From: Elusimicrobiota bacterium
Lineage (GTDB): Bacteria > Elusimicrobiota > Elusimicrobia > Elusimicrobiales > UBA9959
DNA length: 34,871 nt
Assembly: GCA_012517235.1 (NCBI GenBank)
Contig: JAAYVI010000073.1
Coordinates: 1 to 34,871 of the forward strand
Direction of reading: 5' to 3'
Made by a program: the position numbers and the translations under genes. Every line of letters starts with the position of its first letter. Position 1 is the stretch's first letter. Shown here piece after piece: positions 17,524-24,974 of the stretch. A model generated the notes under the pieces. That model was not told where the DNA came from and did no database searches. It worked only from the letters and a program-made list of their open reading frames with translations.

Positions 17524-17536
17524 ATTATAGTATAAT
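17524..17536. promoter_or_regulatory. Back-to-back -10 boxes for divergent GNAT and permease genes
   Basis: ATTATAGTATAAT is a perfect palindrome made of a minus-strand TATAAT (17524-17529) and a plus-strand TATAAT (17531-17536) with one base between. They lie 6 and 8 nt before the respective ATGs. The -35 regions would fall inside the opposite coding regions (TTTCCA 16 bp away for the minus promoter; nothing clear for the plus). The two promoters cannot be occupied together. Confidence 0.6.
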
Positions 17537-17544
17537 TGAAAAAT

Positions 17545-18969
17545 ATGGAAACTTTTTTTAGGCTAAAAGAAAGAAATTCCAGTTTGAAAACGGAGTTTCT
17601 GGCCGGACTTACAACTTTTCTTACGATGGCATATATAATTTTTGTAAACCCGGGCATATTATCGGCTGCCGGAGTGCCTTTTGCAGGCGCGGTGACCGCA
17701 ACGGCATTGGGAGCCGCGATTATGTGTATTGCTATGGGAATTATATCAAACAGACCTTTGGCTATGGCTTCCGGTATGGGTATAAATGCGGTTTTGGCTT
17801 TTTCGGTTATAGGATTTCAGCAAGCCAATGTCCCATGGCAAGTAGGGATGTCGGTAATTTTTGCCGAAGGAATTATAATACTTATTTTAGTTATGACCGG
17901 TTTTAGAGAAGCCGTAATGGACGCAATTCCCGTAAATCTTAAGAGGGCGATAGGAGTAGGAATAGGTTTATTTATAACTTTAATAGGACTTAACGAAGGC
18001 GGGATAATACGTCCGGCTCCGATAACTTTGGTCGCTTTGGGCGATTTTTCTCAACGTTACGTATGGGTAACGCTGATAGGTTTTTTCTCCGCGGTTTTTT
18101 TGATGTCCGCTAAAGTTAAAGGAGAAATTCTTTGGGGAATAATAATAGCCGGTATTTCAGCAATGGCGCTAAAGGTGGTTTCCGTTCCTTCTTCTTTTTT
18201 TTCGGCTCCCGATTTTTCTACTTTTATGGCTCCGTTTCATAACTTAGAAGGAAAAGCCGCCGTTTTTTACATTTTTACTCCGGCTCTACTAACTGCGGTT
18301 TTTGCGATAATGCTGACAGATTTTTTCGATACTATGGGAACAGTTGTCGCGGTAGGAGAACAGGCCGGTTTTGTAGATAAAAACGGTTCGGTTAAAGACG
18401 CTAAAAAAATCCTTTTTGTAGATTCTGCGGCGGCCGCGATAGGAGGGTTATTCGGATCAAGTTCTATTACTACCTATATAGAATCCGCGGCCGGGGTAGC
18501 CGAAGGGGGAAGAACCGGGCTTACGGCGGTGTTTACCGGAATATTTTTTGCATTATGCGCTTTTTTTTCTCCTCTTATACAAATGATCGGAGGCGGCTAC
18601 AGAATGCCTAATAAAGAACATTATTCTTTGATGGCTGCCGGAGGATTTCAAATCCCGCCAGACATAATGCCGCCGGGAAACGGAGATTATTTTGTCTATC
18701 CCATAACGGCGGGCGCTCTAATAATAGTAGGGGCGCTTATGATGAAAACCGTTAAGGAAATAGATTGGGATAAATTTGACGAATCTTTGCCGGCTTTTTT
18801 GACAATGACCGGCATACCTTTGACATATAATATAAGCCACGGCATAGGGTTCGGTTTTATTTCTTATGTCGCCGTTAAGGCCGCGAAGGGGAAATGGAAC
18901 GAAATAAAACCTCTTATGTGGATAATAAGCTTTGCGTTTCTTATTTCGTTTATTATTTCCAATAAATAG
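17545..18969 (+). CDS. NCS2/AzgA-type purine permease
   Basis: 474 residues from ATG 17545; an upstream TTG at 17536 overlaps the -10 box and is rejected. The AzgA (guanine/hypoxanthine/adenine permease) signatures are plain: MAYIIFVNPGILSAAG, MASGMGINAVLAF, LTDFFDTMGTVVAVGEQAG and GSSSITTYIESAAGVAEGG. About 12-14 membrane segments are expected in the inner membrane, and uptake of a purine base is proton-driven in characterised relatives. It stands alone; no purine salvage gene or purine-riboswitch-like leader is visible. The mRNA is probably leaderless, since TATAAT ends 8 nt before the ATG and no Shine-Dalgarno is present. Confidence 0.94.
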   Translation: METFFRLKERNSSLKTEFLAGLTTFLTMAYIIFVNPGILSAAGVPFAGAVTATALGAAIMCIAMGIISNRPLAMASGMGINAVLAFSVIGFQQANVPWQVGMSVIFAEGIIILILVMTGFREAVMDAIPVNLKRAIGVGIGLFITLIGLNEGGIIRPAPITLVALGDFSQRYVWVTLIGFFSAVFLMSAKVKGEILWGIIIAGISAMALKVVSVPSSFFSAPDFSTFMAPFHNLEGKAAVFYIFTPALLTAVFAIMLTDFFDTMGTVVAVGEQAGFVDKNGSVKDAKKILFVDSAAAAIGGLFGSSSITTYIESAAGVAEGGRTGLTAVFTGIFFALCAFFSPLIQMIGGGYRMPNKEHYSLMAAGGFQIPPDIMPPGNGDYFVYPITAGALIIVGALMMKTVKEIDWDKFDESLPAFLTMTGIPLTYNISHGIGFGFISYVAVKAAKGKWNEIKPLMWIISFAFLISFIISNK

Positions 18970-19007
18970 AATAGCATATCGAGTTTTTTATATCACAGGC
19001 ATATTTG

Positions 19008-19042
19008 TTGACAAGTATTTGGCTATTTGGTAAAATAGCCAA
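19008..19042 (+). promoter_or_regulatory. arsR1 promoter with overlapping palindromic operator
   Basis: TTGACA (19008-19013), 17 bp, TAAAAT (19031-19036), then ATG only 7 nt later, so a leaderless transcript is predicted. A perfect 10-bp inverted repeat, TTGGCTATTT (19019-19028) and AAATAGCCAA (19033-19042) with a 4-bp centre, covers the spacer, the -10 and the start point. This is the expected place for an ArsR-family repressor. Confidence 0.85.
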
Positions 19043-19043
19043 T

Positions 19044-19334
19044 ATGAAAGAAAATATAATTAAAAAGCATAAAAAAGAATCTGAAATATTTAAAGCCTTG
19101 GGGCATCCAACAAGACTTTTTATAGTTCATCAATTGGGAAAGGAAAATACTTGCGTATGCGATTTGACCGAAATGATAGGAGACGACATATCTACCGTGT
19201 CTAAACATCTTTCCGTTTTAAAGGCGGCCAAGATAGTAGAAAGCGTAAAAATAGGAAATAAAATAGTTTATAAGCTTAAACTAAAATGCGTACTTTCCAT
19301 AGCTCTTTGTATAAAAAGAGATAAAGGAGAATAG
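19044..19334 (+). CDS. arsR: ArsR/SmtB-family metalloregulator (first copy)
   Basis: 96 residues from ATG 19044; an upstream TTG at 19005 would lie in the -35 region and is rejected. Winged helix: FKALGHPTRLFIVHQLG, then TCVCDLTEM and ISTVSKHLSVLKAAKIVES. C37 and C39 in CVCDL correspond to the As(III)/Sb(III) thiol site of classic ArsR proteins. More Cys residues lie near the C-terminus (LKCVLSIALC). As a repressor it should release the palindrome that overlaps its own promoter when it binds a thiophilic metalloid. It is followed after 1 bp by the permease and then the thioredoxin-like gene, evidently one operon. Confidence 0.94.
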   Translation: MKENIIKKHKKESEIFKALGHPTRLFIVHQLGKENTCVCDLTEMIGDDISTVSKHLSVLKAAKIVESVKIGNKIVYKLKLKCVLSIALCIKRDKGE

Positions 19335-19335
19335 T

Positions 19336-20634
19336 ATGAATATGAAAGAGGAAAGGAAAATACTGTTTATTTTTATATTCATATTTTTTACTTTTTATTT
19401 TTTACCTATAGGCCGTCCGATATTCGATAATGCCTTAAGAGAGTCTCTCGAATTGACAAAGTGGTATGTAAGAGAGCATGTAATACTTTGTCTTATTCCC
19501 GCTCTTTTTATAGCGGGAGCTATTTCTGTTTTTGTAAGTCAAGCTTCGGTTATGAAATATTTCGGCGCAAAAGCCGATAAAATTTTGTCTTATGCCGTAG
19601 CTTCCGTATCGGGATCGATACTTGCGGTTTGTTCTTGCACGGTTTTGCCTCTTTTTGCGGGAATATATAAACGCGGAGCGGGATTGGGTCCGGCAATAGC
19701 TTTTTTATATTCCGGGCCGGCCATAAATATTTTGGCGATAGTTTTGACGGCTCGAATTCTCGGCTTTAAAATGGGCTTTGCCAGAGCCGCAGGAGCTATT
19801 TTATTCAGCTTAATTATAGGATTTATAATGCATTTAATTTTTAAAAAAGAAGAGAACGAAAAAAATAAAACTTCGGATTTGCCTGAAGAAGAACCTAAAA
19901 GACCTCTATGGCAAACCTTTCTTTATTTCGCGGCTATGTCGGCCGTGCTTATTTTTGCAAATTGGTCGAAAACCGACGCTTCGGATAAATTTTTTTATGC
20001 CGTATATGTTATAAAGTGGCCCCTTACCGCATTATCTGCGGTAACTTTGGGATTTATGTTAGCGGCATGGTTTGGCGCCGATTGGAAAAAGCTTTCGATA
20101 GCTTCCGTTCCGGTCGTATTTTTTTCGTTTTTTTTCTCCGATTTACCCGTACTTTCATTCTCGGCCGGTTTTATCGGATTGTCTTTTGTTTTGAAATCTT
20201 CTAAAAGAGAAGAATTACAAGATTGGCTTTCGGCCTCTTGGACTTTGACTAAAGACATATTTCCGCTGCTTATAGGAGGCGTATTGGTTTCGGGTTTTTT
20301 GTTGGGAAGGCCCGGACATGAAGGAATAATTCCTTCTTCATGGGTAGCATGGGCGGTCGGAGGAAATTCTTTTTCGGCTAACTTTTTCTCTTCCGTAGTA
20401 GCGGCTTTTATGTATTTTGCGACGCTTACAGAAATACCCATACTGCAAGGTCTGATAGGATCGGGTATGGGTAAAGGTCCTGCTTTGGCTTTGCTATTGG
20501 CGGGTCCCGCTTTATCTCTGCCAAATATGCTGGTCTTGAAAAATATAATGGGATTTAAAAAGACTGCGGTTTATGTTTTTCTTGTCGTAATTATGGCTAC
20601 TTTAAGCGGCATGTTTTACGGAGCTTTTTTTTAA
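19336..20634 (+). CDS. PF03773-type permease of the first ars module
   Basis: 432 residues, polytopic (about 10 membrane segments), of the PF03773 (ArsP/YraQ, COG0701) permease family. The hallmark CSCTVLPLFAGI carries C99 and C101 in the first half; FLYSGPAINILAIVL, and in the second half ALLLAGPALSLPNM, form the repeat pair. ArsP members export trivalent organoarsenicals; others are of unknown substrate. The company of arsR and a thioredoxin-like protein supports metalloid or thiol-reactive export, but the exact substrate is inference. AAGGAG precedes ATG 19336. The charged loop around residues 175-195 is cytoplasmic by the usual rules. Confidence 0.88.
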   Translation: MNMKEERKILFIFIFIFFTFYFLPIGRPIFDNALRESLELTKWYVREHVILCLIPALFIAGAISVFVSQASVMKYFGAKADKILSYAVASVSGSILAVCSCTVLPLFAGIYKRGAGLGPAIAFLYSGPAINILAIVLTARILGFKMGFARAAGAILFSLIIGFIMHLIFKKEENEKNKTSDLPEEEPKRPLWQTFLYFAAMSAVLIFANWSKTDASDKFFYAVYVIKWPLTALSAVTLGFMLAAWFGADWKKLSIASVPVVFFSFFFSDLPVLSFSAGFIGLSFVLKSSKREELQDWLSASWTLTKDIFPLLIGGVLVSGFLLGRPGHEGIIPSSWVAWAVGGNSFSANFFSSVVAAFMYFATLTEIPILQGLIGSGMGKGPALALLLAGPALSLPNMLVLKNIMGFKKTAVYVFLVVIMATLSGMFYGAFF

Positions 20635-20643
20635 GGAGGAAGA

Positions 20644-20880
20644 ATGAAAAAAATACAAATACTCGGAATGGGATGTCCGAAATGCGCAAAACTCTATGCT
20701 GCGGCGGAAGAAGCTGCAAAAGATTTGGGGATAGAATATGAAATGGAAAAAATAGCCGACATAAATAAGATAACCGATATGGGAGTTATGATGACTCCGG
20801 CTTTGGCTATAAACGGAGAAGTGAAAATTACCGGAAGAGTTCCTTCTCGCGAAGAACTTAAAAAAATAATTTCGGAATAA
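20644..20880 (+). CDS. Small redox-active thioredoxin-like protein (CPKC)
   Basis: 78 residues with a thioredoxin fold. GMGCPKCAKL places the CxxC at C11 and C14, and MMTPALAINGEV is the cis-Pro region. It matches the TM0996/MTH895-like 'redox-active disulfide protein 2' family, which is often linked to ArsR and PF03773 permeases. It may reduce the permease or regulator thiols, or carry the metalloid to the pump; this is inference. AAGGAGG lies just upstream, 9 bp after the permease stop. Confidence 0.9.
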   Translation: MKKIQILGMGCPKCAKLYAAAEEAAKDLGIEYEMEKIADINKITDMGVMMTPALAINGEVKITGRVPSREELKKIISE

Positions 20881-20970
20881 AAATCCTCGTAAGAATTGCG
20901 AAATATACGATTAATTTTAACGAGAGTAGGGAAATTTTAAACGAATAGTTTTTTACTTTATCGAATAAAT

Positions 20971-21000
20971 TTGACAATCATATGCTTATATGTGTATAAT
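20971..21000 (+). promoter_or_regulatory. arsR2 promoter with operator-like inverted repeat
   Basis: Consensus hexamers TTGACA (20971-20976) and TATAAT (20995-21000) are 18 bp apart. The ATG comes 7 nt later without a Shine-Dalgarno, so the mRNA should be leaderless. CATAT (20979-20983) and ATATG (20988-20992) form an inverted repeat with a 4-bp centre in the spacer. A second pair, ATATGC (20980-20985) and GCATAT (21002-21007), brackets the -10. Confidence 0.85.
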
Positions 21001-21007
21001 TGCATAT

Positions 21008-21394
21008 ATGAGTAAATATATTTGCGATATAAAAGATACCGTAAAAAAAATAAAATCCTTATCCGATGAGAAAAGACTAAGGACGGCTGTCCTTCTTTAT
21101 TATGCCTCTGCTCCTCTTTGCGTTTGCGAAATAGTAGACTCTCTCAAAGAAAGCCAATATAATATATCGCGCTGCCTAAAATCATTGCAGGATTGCGGCA
21201 TAGTATCGAGCGAAAAAAAAGGAAGATGGGTCATGTATTATTTGAGCGATAATATCGGTGTCGCGGAAAAGATGATATCCGAGCTTTCTTCTAATTTTGA
21301 AAAATACTCAAATATAAAAGACGATATAGATAGGCTAAAAAAAAGATTGTCTTTACGCAGAAACGGAATGTGCGTAATCGGCTGTAAATGCTGA
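21008..21394 (+). CDS. arsR: ArsR-family metalloregulator (second copy) with Cys-rich tail
   Basis: 128 residues from ATG 21008. The winged helix contains LSDEKRLRTAVLLYYAS, PLCVCEIVDSL (C38, C40) and QYNISRCLKSLQDCGIVSS. The tail ends MCVIGCKC, giving three extra thiols (C122, C126, C128) that could form a second or alternative metalloid site. It is diverged from the first ArsR of the locus and heads arsC-acr3. It should repress from the inverted repeat in its own promoter and respond to As(III) or a similar ion. The upstream in-frame ATG at 20990 sits between the promoter hexamers and is rejected. Confidence 0.93.
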   Translation: MSKYICDIKDTVKKIKSLSDEKRLRTAVLLYYASAPLCVCEIVDSLKESQYNISRCLKSLQDCGIVSSEKKGRWVMYYLSDNIGVAEKMISELSSNFEKYSNIKDDIDRLKKRLSLRRNGMCVIGCKC

Positions 21395-21408
21395 AATAAG
21401 TAAATAAA

Positions 21409-21828
21409 ATGAAAAAAATTCTTTTTTTATGTACCGGTAATTCGTGCAGAAGTCAAATGGCCGAAGGTTTGGCCAAAGAAATATTACCCAAAGATGAATT
21501 TGAGATTTACTCCGCCGGGACAAAACCATCTTTTGTAGATCCTAATGCCATAAAAGTTATGGGGGAAATAGGAATAGATATTTCTTCTCAAAGATCAAAA
21601 CATGCGGACGAATTTAAGGGTATGGATTTTTATGCCGTAATAACGGTTTGCGATAAAGCCAAGGAAAGCTGTCCCTTGTGGCTGGGTAAGGCAGTCTTAA
21701 AACTTCATAACAGTTTTCAGGACCCTCCGGCTTTGGCCAAAGATTCCAAAACCGAAGAAGAAGCTCTGACGCATTATAGAAAAGTCAGAGACGAGATAAG
21801 ATTTTTTTTAGAGAATCTTAAATTATAA
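21409..21828 (+). CDS. arsC: Arsenate reductase, low-molecular-weight phosphatase type
   Basis: 139 residues, matching the thioredoxin-coupled ArsC of Bacillus and Staphylococcus. The P-loop LCTGNSCRS has nucleophile C8 and R14, and the redox pair is C81 and C88 in [13 protein letters not shown]. All three catalytic cysteines are present, so it should reduce As(V) to As(III) using thioredoxin in the cytoplasm. The product would be exported by Acr3, encoded 12 bp downstream. No strong ribosome site is seen, so coupling to arsR2 (14-nt gap) is likely. The Cys pair separates it from ordinary low-molecular-weight tyrosine phosphatases. Confidence 0.95.
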   Translation: MKKILFLCTGNSCRSQMAEGLAKEILPKDEFEIYSAGTKPSFVDPNAIKVMGEIGIDISSQRSKHADEFKGMDFYAVITVCDKAKESCPLWLGKAVLKLHNSFQDPPALAKDSKTEEEALTHYRKVRDEIRFFLENLKL

Positions 21829-21839
21829 AGGAAATAAAT

Positions 21840-22889
21840 ATGGAGAAAAAAATAAATTTTTTTGAAAAATATCTTACCGTATGGGTATTCTTATGTATGA
21901 TAGCCGGAGTATTTATAGGAAAAAACTTTTTATCTTTAACAGAAAAGTTAAGATCGTTGGAATTCGGTTCCGGTTCTCACATAAACATTCCCATTGCGAT
22001 TTTACTTTGGCTTATGATATATCCGATGATGCTTAAAATCGATTTCGGCTCTCTTAAAAATGTGGGGAAAAAACCTAAAGGTCTTATGATAACTATTTTT
22101 GTAAATTGGTTTGTAAAACCTTTTTCAATGGCTTTGTTAGGTTATTTGTTTTTTAAAAATATTTTCGGCTTATGGATAGATTCTTCTACCGCCGAGCAAT
22201 ATATAGCCGGCGTGATAATATTGGCCGCGGCGCCGTGTACCGCTATGGTTTTCGTATGGAGTTATTTGGTAGACGGCGATGCCGCCTATACTTTGGTTCA
22301 GGTGGCTTTGAACGATTTGATTATGCTTATAGCCTTTGCTCCCATAGTAAAACTGCTTGTTAGCGGCGCGTCTAATCTTATTGTTCCTTTTAATGTCCTT
22401 TTGTGGTCCGTTTTCATATTTGTAGTTATACCTCTTTTATTGGGATGGATTACCCGTTCTTTTTTGATAAAGTCAAAGGGGAAAGAGTGGTTTGAAACTA
22501 ATTTTTTGCCAAAATTCGGTCCGATAGGAATAACGGCTTTGCTTATAACTCTCGTTTTTATTTTCGCTTTTCAAGCCGATAATATAACTTCCAAGTTTTT
22601 TCACGTGATTTTGATAGCAGTTCCCATATTGATACAAGTTTACTTTAATTCTTCTTTGGTATACTGGCTTATGAAAAAATTTAAAGTCGAATTTTGCGTA
22701 GCGGCTCCCGGAGCCTTAATAGGCGCGAGCAATTTTTTTGAGCTCGCCGTTGCCACGGCGATAGCTTTATTCGGGCCTTCTTCCGGAGCCGCACTGGCTA
22801 CGGTTGTGGGAGTTCTGGTGGAGGTGCCGGTAATGCTAAGCGTAGTAAGTTTGTGTAAAAAAACTAAAACATGGTTTGAAAAAGAATAA
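21840..22889 (+). CDS. acr3: Arsenite efflux permease Acr3
   Basis: 349 residues with about ten membrane segments, the bile-acid/Acr3 transporter fold. APCTAMVFVWSYL holds the essential Cys (C133) of Acr3 proteins, followed by DAAYTLVQVALNDLIML. The C-terminal half has APGALIGASNFFELAVATAI, another family hallmark. It expels arsenite (and antimonite in some) from the cytoplasm using the membrane potential or proton gradient. AAAGGA precedes the ATG. It is third in the arsR2 operon, between arsC and the Cys-rich peptide gene. Confidence 0.96.
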   Translation: MEKKINFFEKYLTVWVFLCMIAGVFIGKNFLSLTEKLRSLEFGSGSHINIPIAILLWLMIYPMMLKIDFGSLKNVGKKPKGLMITIFVNWFVKPFSMALLGYLFFKNIFGLWIDSSTAEQYIAGVIILAAAPCTAMVFVWSYLVDGDAAYTLVQVALNDLIMLIAFAPIVKLLVSGASNLIVPFNVLLWSVFIFVVIPLLLGWITRSFLIKSKGKEWFETNFLPKFGPIGITALLITLVFIFAFQADNITSKFFHVILIAVPILIQVYFNSSLVYWLMKKFKVEFCVAAPGALIGASNFFELAVATAIALFGPSSGAALATVVGVLVEVPVMLSVVSLCKKTKTWFEKE

Positions 22890-22899
22890 GGAGAATAAT

Positions 22900-23151
22900 A
22901 TGAAAGACGGAAAAAAAAGTTTATGCGAATTGGCCAAAGAAAAGAATAAAGAAGAGTTAAAATCCTTGGCTTTAAAAGCGGAATATATTTGTCATTGCTG
23001 TTTTAGAGTTTCAAACGATCAGCAGCGCATATGCTGCGAGGCCGAAAAAATAGAGAATAAAGGTTTTTTTAAAAAAATAATAGCCAAAATAGACGGAAAA
23101 CTTTCCGAAGAATCTAAAAAAGACTGCTGCAAAGGCAAAGGCTGCTGCTGA
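22900..23151 (+). CDS. Cys-rich small protein of the ars operon
   Basis: 83 residues from ATG 22900, preceded by AAGGAG that overlaps the acr3 stop; an upstream TTG at 22876 is unlikely. It has ten cysteines: C9, a CHCC cluster (31-34), CC (45-46) and a tail DCCKGKGCC (76-83). The rest is Lys/Glu-rich and soluble. It resembles a degenerate zinc-ribbon or metallothionein-like binder. I do not recognise a named family with certainty. Position between acr3 and a permease gene suggests As(III) or metal binding, buffering or delivery, which is inference. It has no signal peptide, so it is cytoplasmic. Confidence 0.85.
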   Translation: MKDGKKSLCELAKEKNKEELKSLALKAEYICHCCFRVSNDQQRICCEAEKIENKGFFKKIIAKIDGKLSEESKKDCCKGKGCC

Positions 23152-23163
23152 GGAGAATTATAA

Positions 23164-24123
23164 ATGTTTGAATTAATATCTTCGTTTATTGCCGCCGACT
23201 TGCTCAATTTGAACAAAAGTTCAAAATTCTACGAAATAATTCATTTTTTCATTTATGACAGCTTGAAAATATTTTTTATGCTGTTTTTTTTCGTAGCCGT
23301 TCTCGCTTTTTTAAGAAGTTATGTTTCCGATGAAAAAATAAATTTTTACATAGGAAGCAAGAAAATTTCTTCTTATTTTTTTGCCGCTTTATTCGGCGCG
23401 ATTACTCCTTTTTGTTCTTGTTCTTCTTTGCCTTTATTTATAAGTTTTATAAAGTCGTCCGTTCCTTTGGGAGTAGCTTTTTCGTTTCTTGTAACTTCGC
23501 CTTTGGTTAACGAATATTTGGCCGTTCTTATGTTAGGTTTCTTCGGATATAAAGTTACGCTTGTTTATGTGCTGAACGGAATTCTGCTGGGAGTAATAGT
23601 TGGAAAAATCGCCGATAAATACGGATTTGAAAAATATGTTTTAAGAGATATAAAGCCGGAATATTGCGAATCGCAAGAATCGGAAAGATTCGATTCTTTT
23701 TATTCCAGAGTCAAATACGGATTTAACGAAAGTACGGATATAATAAAAAAAATGTGGCTCTGGATATTGGGATCGGTTCTATTGGGTTCTTTGATACACG
23801 GATATGTTCCTAAGGAAAATATAGAGAAAATAGTTTCTTTTGCGGGCTTTATGCAGGTGCCCGCGGCGGTAGCCGTAGGTGTTCCTCTTTACGGCGGATG
23901 TGTGTCTATTTTGCCCATAGCTTATGTTTTATTTTCCAAAGGAATTCCTTTGGGAACCGTTTTGTCTTTTCTTATGGCGGTAAGCGCTTTGTCTTTGCCG
24001 GAAGCTATTATGCTTAGAAGAGTCATAAAAACCGAACTTATTCTTATATTCTTTTCCATAGTGTCTCTCGGAATAATACTAATAGGATATATGTTTAATT
24101 TTCTGCAAGTATTTTTGATTTAA
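23164..24123 (+). CDS. PF03773-type permease of the second ars module
   Basis: 319 residues, about eight membrane segments. FGAITPFCSCSSLPLFISF carries C84 and C86, the thiol motif of the ArsP/YraQ permease family, followed by FLVTSPLVNEYLAVLM. The second half repeats the pattern with YGGCVSILPI and MAVSALSLPEAIML. It is clearly diverged from the permease of the first module. In ArsP the paired Cys residues bind trivalent methyl or aromatic arsenicals, so this could complement Acr3 by exporting organic forms; this is inference. AGGAG overlaps the stop of the preceding gene. Its own stop overlaps that of the convergent gene. Confidence 0.88.
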   Translation: MFELISSFIAADLLNLNKSSKFYEIIHFFIYDSLKIFFMLFFFVAVLAFLRSYVSDEKINFYIGSKKISSYFFAALFGAITPFCSCSSLPLFISFIKSSVPLGVAFSFLVTSPLVNEYLAVLMLGFFGYKVTLVYVLNGILLGVIVGKIADKYGFEKYVLRDIKPEYCESQESERFDSFYSRVKYGFNESTDIIKKMWLWILGSVLLGSLIHGYVPKENIEKIVSFAGFMQVPAAVAVGVPLYGGCVSILPIAYVLFSKGIPLGTVLSFLMAVSALSLPEAIMLRRVIKTELILIFFSIVSLGIILIGYMFNFLQVFLI

Positions 24124-24884
24124 AATTTAAAAGAAATATTCGCCGAGAGCATTTCCATCTTGTCATTTTCACTCGAAGCAAAATAAGATTCGTAAAATAC
24201 TATCAGGTTTAATGAGTTTGGAATGTATTGTGCCGCCGTTTCAATTTTTGCGGCAAAGAATGGATTTATTACTCCGGATTTCATATTAGAGTAATACTCT
24301 CCGCCTTCGTATTTTTCATTATATCCGGATATTACTTTTATGTTTGAGGACATCTGTAATAGGAAAGATTTTTTTTGAGTCGCATATCCGGCCGATTCTG
24401 AGACTCCCAAAAGAATGTTATAGAAAGATAGATTGTCTTTGTTGGTATTTCCTATCTCAAATTTTCCGAAGGATACAGGTATTGAAAATGATAGAAAAAA
24501 ATTTTTAAAGTTTCCTTGCCCATAGTATTTTCTTACGGATGATTGTCCGTAAAAAGTCGTCCCTACGGTTCTCTTTTTCTCTAGGTAAATTTTAGTAAAT
24601 CCTTTTTCCGGAAAGCCGAATAAGGCCGTACCGAAAGACGAGGTCGTATATGTGTCGGAAGATTTTTTTTTGGAAAATGACATATTTACATTAGGTCCGG
24701 GTAGTTTTGTGTATTTATTCTTTAAAGAAAAGTATCCGAAATAAAAATCATTTGACGTATCTGCCGAGATTATCGGTTCAGGAGCGGAAATAAAAAAATT
24801 ATTCTGCATAGAATAAAGATTTTTGCCGAATAAACAAAAAATTGGAAAGAATAAAAAAATCGCGAAATATGTTTTCCTCATCAT
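24120..24884 (-). CDS. Putative outer-membrane beta-barrel protein
   Basis: 254 residues from ATG 24884 (a second ATG follows at once; an upstream TTG at 24890 is less likely). A signal peptide (RKTYFAIFLFFPIFCLFG) is followed by many short alternating, aromatic-rich strands and a last strand ending in Phe (SANISFKF), the usual C-terminal signature of outer-membrane barrels. No family is recognised and no function is proposed. A minus-strand TATACT ends 7 nt before the ATG without a ribosome site, so the mRNA may be leaderless. It converges on the permease gene with a 4-bp stop overlap and is divergent from leuS. Confidence 0.72.
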   Translation of the reverse strand: MMRKTYFAIFLFFPIFCLFGKNLYSMQNNFFISAPEPIISADTSNDFYFGYFSLKNKYTKLPGPNVNMSFSKKKSSDTYTTSSFGTALFGFPEKGFTKIYLEKKRTVGTTFYGQSSVRKYYGQGNFKNFFLSFSIPVSFGKFEIGNTNKDNLSFYNILLGVSESAGYATQKKSFLLQMSSNIKVISGYNEKYEGGEYYSNMKSGVINPFFAAKIETAAQYIPNSLNLIVFYESYFASSENDKMEMLSANISFKF

Positions 24885-24891
24885 TTGCAAT

Positions 24892-24897
24892 AGTATA
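24892..24897 (-). promoter_or_regulatory. -10 element for the outer-membrane-like gene
   Basis: TATACT on the minus strand lies 7 nt before ATG 24884. No good -35 was seen, so support is moderate. Confidence 0.45.
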
Positions 24898-24933
24898 GCA
24901 AATACCTTTTCTATTATGTTCGGACAAATTTTA

Positions 24934-24939
24934 TATAAT
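24934..24939 (+). promoter_or_regulatory. -10 element for leuS
   Basis: TATAAT gives a start near 24946 and a 29-nt leader with GGAAGG (24962-24967), 7 nt before ATG 24975. The -35 is unclear. No T-box-like leader is present. Confidence 0.5.
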
Positions 24940-24974
24940 TTACATTAAAGTTGAAGGTATCGGAAGGTGTATTT

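Noticed and set aside
19044-24123. Recent horizontal transfer of the arsenic locus
   Set aside because: Base composition, codon style and promoter style look the same as in neighbouring genes, and no mobile-element genes or tRNA junction flank it.
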